From the NCBI GenBank assembly GCA_023231475.1, contig JALJEE010002436.1, positions 1-64,000 of the forward strand: a stretch of 64,000 nucleotides of DNA, given 5' to 3'. The DNA is from Seison nebaliae (lineage: Eukaryota > Rotifera > Pararotatoria > Seisonacea > Seisonidae). Shown here one piece after another: positions 12,560-22,983 of this stretch. How positions within the stretch are numbered: position 1 is the stretch's first letter; each line of letters begins with the position of its first letter. The position numbers and the translations under genes are program-made. Under the pieces are notes generated by a model. It was not told the DNA's origin, did no database searches, and worked only from the letters and a program-made list of their open reading frames with translations.

Positions 12560-13130
12560 AGTGATTTCAGACGAAACCTGTCAGTTTAATGTATTAGGAA
12601 GCACTTAAATAGATTAGGAAGAATGCCACCTCATACACTAGTCGATCTTCATTACTTACATGTCTTCCACTCTCAAAGGTTCATCCAGCTCAACTTCTTC
12701 TTTCCAATTTTCCTTCTTACAAAATAATGTTGCGGTGACAGAAGAGTATAGTACGTATAAATGATATCATATGGTGGAAGATCCGATCGTTTTTTCGAAT
12801 TCATTTCCTCTAATTACAATAACAGTTCTACGTCGAATCAATAATTTCTAGTGGAAATTGTATCGTATCAATTCATCATCAGAAAAAGAAAAACAATTTC
12901 CCATATTTCTCTGGAGATGGTGACGATGACGTATTTTTCGTTTATTTAAAAATATCGGTTGAAAGACGATTGAAGATGTGACACAAGGCCAACCAAATTC
13001 TTTTCCACATAATGCCAAATTGGCATTTCCAATCATTCCATTGTCTGATGAGGATATGAGATGAAATAATGAGAATTCAAATTCTTCGATTTCCTATTAA
13101 TTCGAGAGTAATATTGGTAGAATACATATA

Positions 13131-13166
13131 TTCCATAATATGTTCTTTCCATATCATATTATGGAA
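13131..13166. repeat. perfect 12-bp inverted repeat
   Basis: The arm TTCCATAATATG at 13131-13142 is followed, after a 12-base loop, by its exact reverse complement at 13155-13166. It could form a hairpin in DNA or RNA. It lies about 0.8 kb upstream of the long disordered-protein gene and outside any supported exon. Confidence 0.8.
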
Positions 13167-13980
13167 TTGATGAAGACTGATGAATGTCTGAAATTAGCCA
13201 TATGTTACGAGCGCAATATATGGAGGGTGCAAGAGAGAAAGACAAATGATGGAAGAATATTATCAAAATATGAATTACTCACCTCCTTTTCAAAATGTAA
13301 GTTTGCCAAGAACAGTTGGAGGAAGTGAATGAGTACATAATAATATGTTTTACTACCATTCCTTCCGGTAAAATATGAAACACAATATTTATATGATTAT
13401 AATATCTTCTACAATTTCGCTGTATTTATTTAACCTATCTAATTTCTTCTTCGAGCTTGTTCGAGTTCAAATTTTAGTAGATCAGCTCACTTTAGTCGAC
13501 TTATGCATATTATGCAACAATACTACTAATTAATATGTGCAAACGAAGTTTCTCCTATTTCTTTTTCGAGTTGTTTTCTTCACTTCACCAATTGCAACTT
13601 TCATACTCCAACTTTTTACAACTTACGAAACTTTTACAATTATCATAATTAGCGAAATGTTTCCTATTATGTGATTTTTTAGACTGCTGTTTATATTTCA
13701 CTCACCAATGTGAAGTTCAGAAAGTGAAGTACATTCGAATCATTTTCATGGTCTGAATGAACACGGCGGAATTCCATTATTATAATTCATATGTTTTTTT
13801 GGTTGATGATTTAATTTTCAATATTCTTCTATTCCTTCTCCCCCTCAACAAGACAGACAACAAGAATGAGAATTTCTTTATAAATGATTCTTTATTTATT
13901 CACTAGTGGCAAATAACGAATTATTCGAATTCACCCAATTCTTTTCACCATATCCACCAATTAAGGTGGACACATAACTT

Positions 13981-16900
13981 ATGATGTATTCAATCTATGA
14001 ATGTAATCCATTTAACCGTCGAACCATAAATAATGTAAAACAACGATATTCGAAATATAATTATATTCGATCGACAAACCCGATGGATAATCAGAAATCT
14101 CAACATCTTCATCATCATCATCATTGTCCGTCATATGATGCGAATGATGATAAAGAGAAGATGAAATTACCTATACGAACGAGTAATCAATCTCATAACT
14201 CATTATCATCCTCCTCCACATCATCAAATTATCATTCGAATTCCAGTGGGAAACACTATGAAATAGTTCCCGATAACAAATATTATGCAATGATGAATAA
14301 ACAAAAAATGATTAGTGATGGAGATTACAGTAAAATTAAGTATGAAACGAACTCCTCTCCTAATGAAGTGGAGAAGGCACATCATGAACATGGAACAGTC
14401 GGAAGTAATTTCAATTTTCTAGGGAAATTAGTAAATTGCTCTAACCATCAAAGTGATTATGAGAAATTTTCAAGAAAATCACATTATCTCAATTCGTCTA
14501 TTGGTAGGAATGATGCCACTAAAAATAATGATGCTCATCATTACCAGGAGGGAAAGAAACAACAAATGTTTCCACATCATCCCCCGTCTCATATAAACAA
14601 GAGAAATGAAGAGATAAGAAAGAAAAATTCAAATAAGAGAAATGATTATGAATTAGAGAAATCCATAGAGATGAGAAGGAGTTTCGATGAGAAGAATTCC
14701 TCGAACAATTTTACGAACAATCAACTGAAGAAACGTTCCCGATTAATTGGGAGAGAGAAGAGAATCTCTCCGAACGAATATCTGAAAAGCAGTTTGGCAA
14801 TTGCTCATTCCTCAAACATGTTCTCTGATAAGAGAAAACTGAATAATAACGATCAACGGTTTAGTGACGTTAGTTGCCAGGAAATGGTTGTGACAGATGA
14901 CGATCCCACTCACTTGAACATGACGAATGGGCAATATTTGTATAATGAGAATAATGAGCTGAGAACTGGTAAATATAATCAGATGATGATGATGAAGAAG
15001 AAGAAGAAGAAGAAGAAAAAGAATTTAATGTTATTGGAGGAGAGGAAGAAGATTGGGGAGAATGTCGATGACGATTATGACGAAGAAAGGAGAAAGAAAG
15101 ATTTATCGGTTGAATATAAACAATTGAATTTTCATTCAAACAAAACACTTTCGACCTCATTATATGCATCGTTCATGATGAATGATAAACACCAGCAACC
15201 GATTGATAATATTGAGGAAGAAAAGAGGAAGGAGAATCTCAAATTAACAGAGAAGAATGAAGGCAATTCAAAAGAAATGAAACATTCGAAAATAACCGCA
15301 AATCATTCGAATGAAACTACTTCCCATCATCATAACAGTTACACCGATTTCTCCAAAATGAACGGATCATTCTCTACTCATTCAAATGAACTGTTCATGC
15401 CGACTCACTTAAATAAATCGATAAGTGAGAGAAAATTGAAAGAGAGGCAGAAAGAATCGGTGGCATTTCCATCATACAATCAAACAGGAAAAGAAATCGA
15501 ACAAAATCAATTCCGTCACCATTGTAACAACAAGAGTCATGGTAATGCTAAAAAGTATTTGACTGTGCGACACTCAGCACAAAAGACACAAAACGACTTG
15601 TTGCATTCGATGAAGAAACCGTTGAGCGAATATAACATGATGGAATTGAGGAGGAAGAGAACGCCCATTCGAACACTGATGGGAGCACTAGAAGATGATT
15701 ATCAATTGAATAATACGTCGAATTGTTGGGAGAATGTGAACGATCATAATATGAACTACGAACATATGAACGATATTAATAGCGATGATGATGATGATGA
15801 TGTGTCGAATGAGGAGAATGGATCTATTATTAGATCTAATGGGAAATTGATAAAGAAAGCGAAAAGAAAACCGATTGGAAAAAACAAATTATTTGTATCA
15901 ACATATTATCATAATAATAAGAATGAGAAAACGAATTTGAGCAACAACAGTCAACAGTATATTGATAAGAATAAATTTTCAAATGGGATGTCGAGTGACC
16001 TTACACCTGAAGGCTGTTTCTCTCGACGAACGTCTTTAGCTCAAGAGAACTTTTTGATTGATGATATGCAGCAGAAGAGTAGAAGTAGGAATTGTTCAAT
16101 TGCTTCATTATCATCATTATCGTCCGTTAATACAACTTCATTAAATTCCCCATTTATTCATCCCAAGTCAGATGAATCTCACAACAACATCGAACCGATA
16201 ATTGTTCGAAAGAATTTCGACGAGAATCATCCCACTAATTTCAAATGTCAACAACAAATTAATCGATTTTATTGTCCTCCCGCCCACCATCCATCCAATC
16301 CTCCATATCTCCAATATTCCGATCAATCATTCAACAACGACAATAAATATCAATTGTTCGTTAATGATGTTAAGGAGCAATCGTTGAAGATGAGTGATTC
16401 ATATAAATTCAATCATTCATCTCACACAACTCAATTGCCTCAAGCCCAAAATATTTCGTCGTGTTATGAGAAGAAGATGAAGAAGAAGAAGAAGAAGAAT
16501 CCATCGGCATTGAAACAGAAACATTGTAACGATTCAATGAAGAATTCAACAACGAAAGATCAAGAACAAAATGATCAATGGGATCAATATCCGAACGATT
16601 ATCAATTAATTCGTAATAAGAAAAAGGAGAAGTTGAAGGAAAAAACTCAAAATAAAAACTATCAAAATTTGTATAACACTCAATCGATTAAAATGGATCA
16701 TGAAAATATCGATCATAAAGAAACAATTCCTCCGAAAATGAAGAAAGAAAATAATTTGACGGAGAATAAAAAGAAGATTCATAATTTCTTTAATCGAATA
16801 TATTCACATGTTCCTCAACGACCATCCAGATATGGTCGTTCCACATCTAGAAATCATTCGCTCGTTTCCATCAAGAGCATTCTCTACAGGAAAAACAAAT

Positions 16901-18927
16901 CGCGAGATACTATGAATGTTCAGTCGATGACAGATCAGATGAATGAGAATGAACCACTTGGAAGTAAAAGTTCCACTCAAGTCTTCAATTCTATCACCAC
17001 CACCACAACCACAACCTCCACCACCTCTTCATCATCATCGAAAGATTCAGGTTTTGGGAATTTGAACGAAGGAATTTCCAATCCGAACAAATTGACGAAA
17101 TTGTCTCGAAATCGAAAACTAAATCAATATAATAATCCGCCACGATTCATTTCATGTTATAAACGTTATTCTTCCAATAAACAATCGGAGAAGAAATCGG
17201 ATCAAGAACGAATTTATGATGAAGCTTATGCGTATGATTTATCATCACCAAAAACTAATCATCACAATCATTACGCACCACCTCGTCAAGAACGATCCAT
17301 TAAGGAAATTCCATCAACGATGGACGAAATTAATGAGGAGAATCCATCTCACAATACCAAACCGATTTATACGTCATTCAATCAACTTTATGATAATATT
17401 TTTTTCAAAATTGCAAAACTCGCCTCACAATCACCTAGAGGCAATCTAACAAAAGATAAGTCGATGAATTGTCTTCTACATAACAAGTTCAAAAAGAAGT
17501 TGTCAAATCGAGAGAAGAATTCTCGTTATTCATATCATGAAGAATCGGCAACAAAAACCGATTTGAAAATGAAACCGGCGCAATCATTCGAAATTAATTC
17601 GAGAGAAGGACAAGACAATTGTTCAATGAAATTCTACTCGACACAATTATCTACAGTTCCCTTAAGAGATGGTAAGGATTATATAAAAAATAATAATTCG
17701 TCAAAAGACAATTGTCATTTTATACAAACGAATATTAATAAAATGAACGACACTTATATCAATCGGAAGAAAAAGATTTGTCAACAACCATCAGCCGATG
17801 TTGACGAACCATTCACTTCTCACCGTTCGTCGTCGAGTACTGATTCTGGGAAATTTAGTTTAGCTCAATTGGATTCATCTCTCACAATGTCGTCTTCGTT
17901 AGAATTATCATCAAATCCAACCTCTCCACAAAAGAAAGAAATTGCAATTTTGAATAATGACGTACAATATTTGGGCGGTGATGAAATGTCGAACAGTTTC
18001 CAATATATTCCCGCACTCTATTACAGACAGAATGAGAAGAAGATTTCAAATGATTTAAATTCGAAAAAAATTTCAGAAAAAAAACGGGGAAATTATAAAA
18101 TTCCATCGAATTACTTCCAAGCTGCCAGAACATCATCCACTCTCTCTTCAACATATTCTCAACATTCAAACGAATTTCAACAAAATGACGGAAATAATAT
18201 CATAAAATCGTCAGAATCTTTCCTCAATTCCGTCACATCGTCATCATCATTATCATCGCAATTATCGATTGCATCGAGTGAGGAATGTTGTGCGTCAGAT
18301 TCGAGTGAAATGAAAGATGAGAATCAACAACAATTCTTCGAGGAATATCTCGATAATCTTTATGCGTCTTCCGTTGTATTGAAATCGAACGAGAATAAGA
18401 ACAAAAAGACATTTCTTAATAATACACCGAGAATTGGAGAGAATGACAATAATAAATTTTGTTCAGTTTCTTCATTCAACAAATGTGAACAAAAAAATAA
18501 ATTCTTAACAAACCGTTATAATATTCATCCGTCTCCCATTGCACTTTATAAGAATAAGAAAGAGATTGACAATAAGACAACGAAAAAGAATTGTCAACAA
18601 TTATCGGGTGATCTGGTGGAATATGAAGCGATCATTCGAGAAATTCCCAAAATCAAAAATAAATCCTTATCCAGTTCCGTATATGCACAATATGATGGAT
18701 TGAATTCAGTTTCAAAGCCAAATTTCGAGTGCAACAAAAAAGACACTCCATTGAACAATCGGAAAAAGACGAAAGCAAATTCGTCACATATGTTCGATGA
18801 TACGTCTAATTTGTCTAATAGAAAGAATCGACAGAAAATTCGATCATTGTCAACAAATTTAGTTGTTGAGAAAAACCATTCGAGTATTCATCCAACTATT
18901 CTCACCTATTTTCAACCGGTGATTTAA
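13981..18927 (+). CDS. 1648-residue intronless, disordered Asn/Ser/Lys/His-rich protein
   Basis: One uninterrupted frame of 1648 codons in a region where other genes are split every 100-300 bases. An in-frame TAA at 13975-13977 fixes the start at the ATG pair at 13981/13984. I do not recognise the family. Composition is dominated by Asn, Ser, Lys, His and Gln with homopolymer runs: a HHHHH run near residue 46, about ten Lys near residue 338, Asp runs near 602, Lys near 833, Thr/Ser run near 1005. Recurrent short Ser motifs of phosphorylation-site type occur (SSKDSGFG, SSSTDSGKFS). No transmembrane segment, signal peptide or enzymatic motif is visible. An intrinsically disordered scaffold or regulatory protein is possible, but that is inference. 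A canonical AATAAA lies 68 bases after the stop. Confidence 0.8.
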   Translation: MMYSIYECNPFNRRTINNVKQRYSKYNYIRSTNPMDNQKSQHLHHHHHCPSYDANDDKEKMKLPIRTSNQSHNSLSSSSTSSNYHSNSSGKHYEIVPDNKYYAMMNKQKMISDGDYSKIKYETNSSPNEVEKAHHEHGTVGSNFNFLGKLVNCSNHQSDYEKFSRKSHYLNSSIGRNDATKNNDAHHYQEGKKQQMFPHHPPSHINKRNEEIRKKNSNKRNDYELEKSIEMRRSFDEKNSSNNFTNNQLKKRSRLIGREKRISPNEYLKSSLAIAHSSNMFSDKRKLNNNDQRFSDVSCQEMVVTDDDPTHLNMTNGQYLYNENNELRTGKYNQMMMMKKKKKKKKKNLMLLEERKKIGENVDDDYDEERRKKDLSVEYKQLNFHSNKTLSTSLYASFMMNDKHQQPIDNIEEEKRKENLKLTEKNEGNSKEMKHSKITANHSNETTSHHHNSYTDFSKMNGSFSTHSNELFMPTHLNKSISERKLKERQKESVAFPSYNQTGKEIEQNQFRHHCNNKSHGNAKKYLTVRHSAQKTQNDLLHSMKKPLSEYNMMELRRKRTPIRTLMGALEDDYQLNNTSNCWENVNDHNMNYEHMNDINSDDDDDDVSNEENGSIIRSNGKLIKKAKRKPIGKNKLFVSTYYHNNKNEKTNLSNNSQQYIDKNKFSNGMSSDLTPEGCFSRRTSLAQENFLIDDMQQKSRSRNCSIASLSSLSSVNTTSLNSPFIHPKSDESHNNIEPIIVRKNFDENHPTNFKCQQQINRFYCPPAHHPSNPPYLQYSDQSFNNDNKYQLFVNDVKEQSLKMSDSYKFNHSSHTTQLPQAQNISSCYEKKMKKKKKKNPSALKQKHCNDSMKNSTTKDQEQNDQWDQYPNDYQLIRNKKKEKLKEKTQNKNYQNLYNTQSIKMDHENIDHKETIPPKMKKENNLTENKKKIHNFFNRIYSHVPQRPSRYGRSTSRNHSLVSIKSILYRKNKSRDTMNVQSMTDQMNENEPLGSKSSTQVFNSITTTTTTTSTTSSSSSKDSGFGNLNEGISNPNKLTKLSRNRKLNQYNNPPRFISCYKRYSSNKQSEKKSDQERIYDEAYAYDLSSPKTNHHNHYAPPRQERSIKEIPSTMDEINEENPSHNTKPIYTSFNQLYDNIFFKIAKLASQSPRGNLTKDKSMNCLLHNKFKKKLSNREKNSRYSYHEESATKTDLKMKPAQSFEINSREGQDNCSMKFYSTQLSTVPLRDGKDYIKNNNSSKDNCHFIQTNINKMNDTYINRKKKICQQPSADVDEPFTSHRSSSSTDSGKFSLAQLDSSLTMSSSLELSSNPTSPQKKEIAILNNDVQYLGGDEMSNSFQYIPALYYRQNEKKISNDLNSKKISEKKRGNYKIPSNYFQAARTSSTLSSTYSQHSNEFQQNDGNNIIKSSESFLNSVTSSSSLSSQLSIASSEECCASDSSEMKDENQQQFFEEYLDNLYASSVVLKSNENKNKKTFLNNTPRIGENDNNKFCSVSSFNKCEQKNKFLTNRYNIHPSPIALYKNKKEIDNKTTKKNCQQLSGDLVEYEAIIREIPKIKNKSLSSSVYAQYDGLNSVSKPNFECNKKDTPLNNRKKTKANSSHMFDDTSNLSNRKNRQKIRSLSTNLVVEKNHSSIHPTILTYFQPVI

Positions 18928-18994
18928 ACAAATCACTCTCTATTCCATCTTCACCCATATTTTTCATAATCTCATTTTGTAATTTATTCAGTTT

Positions 18995-19000
18995 AATAAA
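18995..19000 (+). terminator. candidate polyadenylation signal
   Basis: AATAAA 68 bases after the stop of the long intronless gene; good spacing for a short 3' UTR. Confidence 0.5.
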
Positions 19001-19204
19001 CACACATCCTCCACAACTTTAAACAGATCATCTTCACCTTTTTTTTTAAATTTTATCTTAGCCTCATATCTTAATCTACAAATATTTATCGTTTTTTTCT
19101 TTTCAATTAAAGAACTATCATCAATTCATTATTTCTTTTCTAAAATCAATTTTAGAAATTTTATTTTTAAACTAAAATTTTTTACATTTCTCAACTTTCC
19201 AATG

Positions 19205-21946
19205 TCAAATAAGAGATTTACGGAATTTCGGATCATTACAAATGAGAATGACAACTAGAACAATTCCTAAATTGAAGACGAACCAAATCGACATCAACTT
19301 ATCAGTATTGATGACATATTTTCTCGATTGACTGATCATAACCGACGAATGTTTATCAATCATTTCTTCTGATTAATGAGAAAGAAAAAAATTAAAAGAA
19401 TATTTAAAAAATTATAAGAATACTTAAAAAATTTAACTTGGAGCATTGTAATGTCGAGCGGTGATAGATTCGAACGATTTGTAATGTTGTTCATTGTCCA
19501 ATTGACGGAACATGGAATTAAAACGGTTACTATTCTCACGAAAATAATCACTGAGTAGATCGTTATTCCCAAACGCTTCTTTCGCCTGTTGATAACTGAG
19601 AATGTAAATTTTAAATGACGACATCAAATGTTCACAATTATCATACTCGCATTTCCTGTAACATTTATACGAACCGCTATGATAAGAGAGAACGGATTTT
19701 ATGTAGAGAAATTCTCCGTTCAATTTCTTTATCCGATTCTTCATTCGTCGTTTAATATGACCCGTCTCATCAGCATTCCATAAATAGATGGGATGATTTG
19801 GTAAAGTATTTTTCACACCATTCGATGTGATGATGAAATCAGATTTCATATAATGAATATTTGAATTATTTGCTATTTGCCAAATGCCGATCGATTGAGC
19901 CGAAGTTCGACTACTCCTACAAGGCAAGAGAATACTATCACCAACCATATAATAATAACTATCACCATCAATCTTTCCTTTCACTTTATGCGTATTGATT
20001 CGAGTGGACAGATCGTGAATTCGAGAGACGTTCGTAAATAATTCTTTCCTTTCACGATCACTACAACAATAAAAATTCGTGTATTCGATACGATCACTCA
20101 CTGCACGAATAGCTGCATATAATACACTTTTCAATCGTTGACTATAATGTGTAAATGGATATTGAGTTTTTAATCGATGAGTATATTCCTTCTTAGCCAT
20201 CAATGATGTCAGAACACTACATGGTACTCCATATAATGAATAAGCGTTAAATAAAACGGAATCATATTGGAAATTTTTCGTTCGATAATTATCACTTGAT
20301 TGAAGGAATTTATTGAGAACTAATGACGATTGAGTCAAATCACGATGTGTTACCGGGAAAACGTAACGCAAATAACAATCACCAAAACGATAGGCACTTA
20401 TTTTATAACAGAGACGAGTGTCACTAGCATGTTCGGAACAATTGTAAGTTGGATCGATATAATTAATTTTCGTCCAATTCGTCCATCGTAAATAAGTATA
20501 AATATGATTCTGTCGATCATAAAACGATTGCCATGCTGAATATGTTGATGCGAGTCGATGCATATTCTCTCGTCTCTTATCTCCGTTATTGTCATTCTTT
20601 TTATTATCGCCACTTTTCAAATAATGTCGCTCAGCTAAATATAAATCATGGGCAGATAACAATCCTTTCGATTGTTGATATTGTAATGACTTACGAGTGA
20701 AAGACGACGATAAACTCGACCACAAATTACTTAGCGTGACTAAATATTTACCATGTTTCTTCTGATGTCTCACCATCGACACATCATTCAATAATTTTGT
20801 TACATTCTCCTCAGGTCCTGCACCATCAACAAACACTTTCGTTCTACCACGACGAGTCTTCCTCACTAGAACTTCATATTTGAATGAAACCATCAACGAA
20901 CTTATTAATTCGATTAACGCCGTTCGATATTGAGGAGAATCGACCTGTGACGGAAATTGACTTCTAACCGTTTCACGACTATGCTCCTGATTCAAGTGTT
21001 GGAAAAATAATTGAAAAAAACTACTTTTATATAATTCTGATTCGACCATATCGTCGACTAATAATCGAGGTAGATCGGTAATTTTCAATCCTTTCAAAAC
21101 CGGTTTTAATGTTCCATTTTTTTGTTTAATTTCATCTTTCGTTACATAACATTTCTGCTGTTTAGCATCTTTAATGAAAGAAGACAATTGGGACATACAA
21201 CTGAAAGTACGCGATTGACCAGTGATAGCGATGGATTGGAGTGTTTCTTTCGACATCCACAATACTCGATGTCTCTGACTATCGAACGGAAGTGAAGTGG
21301 TTCGTCTTCGACGAGCAAATATTCTTTGTTCGTTTGCACATAATTTTTCGAATTGTGGAAAAACTTTTCGTTCAGACACTCGTTTAATATGTAAAGTTCT
21401 TCTCGTTCTCGTATGATAATTATTTTTCGATTTTTTCGGTTCAAATTCTCCATAGGACATTTGTCGATGAAGTTTATCTAATAAAAAATTTGAATATTTC
21501 ATAATTTCCCTATCGAAATTCTCCGTTTCTGTCCAAACATAACTCCCAATTTGATCGGCTGCCCAAGGACAAATTAATCCAACTCGATCATTCTCGTTAA
21601 CAACGATTGGTAGACGGATTTCGATTAATGGTAAATCAGTAGAATATTCATATAATTTCTATTTAAAATATAAATATATAAATATAAATAAATCGTCGAA
21701 AGATTTAACTTTAAGTTCGTACGGTTTTAATGCGAAAATATATTGGAGAATATAATGATGACAAGAAATGGTATCGATACAAACGTTGAAAATTTTATAT
21801 TGTAAATTCAAATAATCTTGAACTTCAGATTTCCTCAAATTCTTCAAATGCTCATTACAAAAATGATCGATATCCGAATCATTATGACATGATGAGAAGA
21901 AGAAATTATTCATAAAAACTGAAATTAATAATAAAGATTTATCCAT
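19205..21946 (-). CDS. type I membrane protein with Ig-like segments (possibly FAM187-like)
   Basis: Three exons on the minus strand: 21946-21710, 21658-19438 and 19368-19205, phases consistent, 873 residues. The N-terminus is a signal peptide (MDKSLLLISVF...). An Ig-like start is seen near residue 100 (VGLICPW...YVW) and a second near the C-terminal third (VGDSILLPC...IGIWQ...SGSYKCY, the last being an Ig F-strand pattern). Between them is a Trp/Cys-containing block (YLRWTNWTK...LCY...GDCYLR) that recalls the middle part of FAM187 proteins. The short last exon supplies a single transmembrane helix (around WFVFNLGIVLVVILI) and a brief cytoplasmic tail ending in SLI. The central 300 residues are Lys/Arg/Ser-rich and unrecognised, so it is much longer than human FAM187A (about 410). 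The FAM187 link is a tentative family impression; the membrane Ig-like topology is better supported. Confidence 0.75.
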
Positions 21947-22244
21947 TTTATTTTAAACGATTCGTAAAATAGAATCTGTTGAACTACTCGTCGTAACGGA
22001 AGAGAATAAACGTATGATGAGAATAAACCGTTATTAGTCAAGTGATGAAACTGATACGTTTTTGAATTTTTATTTAAATTTAAATATAATAAAATATTAA
22101 TGAAATTCTTGCAAAGATGTTTTTTTTTGAGTGATACATATTAAAGGTGAACATCCATAAAATGACATTTGGTATTCTGTAAATTTTTACAATGCATCTC
22201 AATTCCATTGGGGGGAGACTGATGGAATTATCAAATCGTTGTAA

Positions 22245-22983
22245 TTAGTCGAGGAATGCAACGGAAACTGAGAATTGTTCCATATTGTTATTTTTCGATG
22301 TGTTGAATGTTGAAGGAGACAAAGAAGAATAATCGACCGGTTCCGAAATTTGAGACAAACAAGGCGAGATCGGTCTCAATGGAATCGAAACATTTCCCAC
22401 GTCAAAATCTAGATTAGTTTCTTGTGTATCAGTCACCGTCGTAATTTTTTGTGAGATGGTTTCGTTGTCTTCCACTCGTTCGTTGCAGGCGGACGATATG
22501 CCCATCTGATAAATATTTAAAAGTTTTTCTATTTGAGGATTAATTTTGGTATTGAGAGAATTCATTTCTGTATATTCATCGGTCTATTAATTAATGAAAT
22601 AAAATAAAATAATTAAAATAATAAAATTTTAAAAATGGAACTTCAGTATGATGTTTATTATCGGTTGGATTTGTGGTTTTCGGGTCGATTGGTTCGTCTT
22701 CATTTGAACATAACGTTTCTAATGGTCTTCTGAGGAGGAGAGCGATCAAATTATAAAGATTCTCATTTCGATTTCGATTTTCATCATTTTCTGATGATTC
22801 TTCCATATGAATATGATTTCCCGTTGGAAGTTGATGAACTTCTTCTGAATATTTCCTTTTTTTCGTTTTGAGATCTGATGGATCGGCCAGGGAGGAAGAT
22901 AATTGTAATTGTACATTGAATTTATGATAACAATTTGGGCAATTGATATTCATCGAGTTCTCCTCACTAAATCGGTTGGACAT
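22245..22983 (-). CDS. unknown acidic protein with N-terminal CxxC
   Basis: Two exons, 22983-22642 and 22583-22245, joined in phase 0, about 226 residues. The start is the ATG at 22983; the frame is open a little further upstream but without another ATG. A single CPNCYHKF (CxxC) element lies near residue 15, followed by a basic KTKKRKY stretch that could be a nuclear localisation signal. The remainder is Ser/Thr/Asn/Glu-rich and probably disordered, with a proline-containing SIPLRPISPCLSQ motif. One CxxC pair is not enough for a zinc finger by itself. I do not recognise the family. It is same-strand with the Ig-like gene, 298 bases upstream of its start. Confidence 0.6.

Larger units (their letters stand above)
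7199..13980. other. 6.8-kb gene-poor region
   Basis: I find no supportable gene. The open frames here are short, lack family resemblance and mostly follow simple repeats. It holds microsatellites (GA about 8021-8044, ATCC 10413-10449, GTT 11571-11593, GGA 12538-12559) and a perfect inverted repeat at 13131-13166. A BCAS2 polyadenylation signal is at 7365-7370. The right part presumably contains the promoter and 5' UTR of the long disordered-protein gene at 13981. Distal regulatory elements or non-coding RNAs cannot be excluded. Confidence 0.5.

Noticed and set aside
14870-15169. Ser-rich minus-strand frame inside the 1648-codon gene
   Set aside because: Antisense reading of the Lys (AAG) repeat; no independent support.
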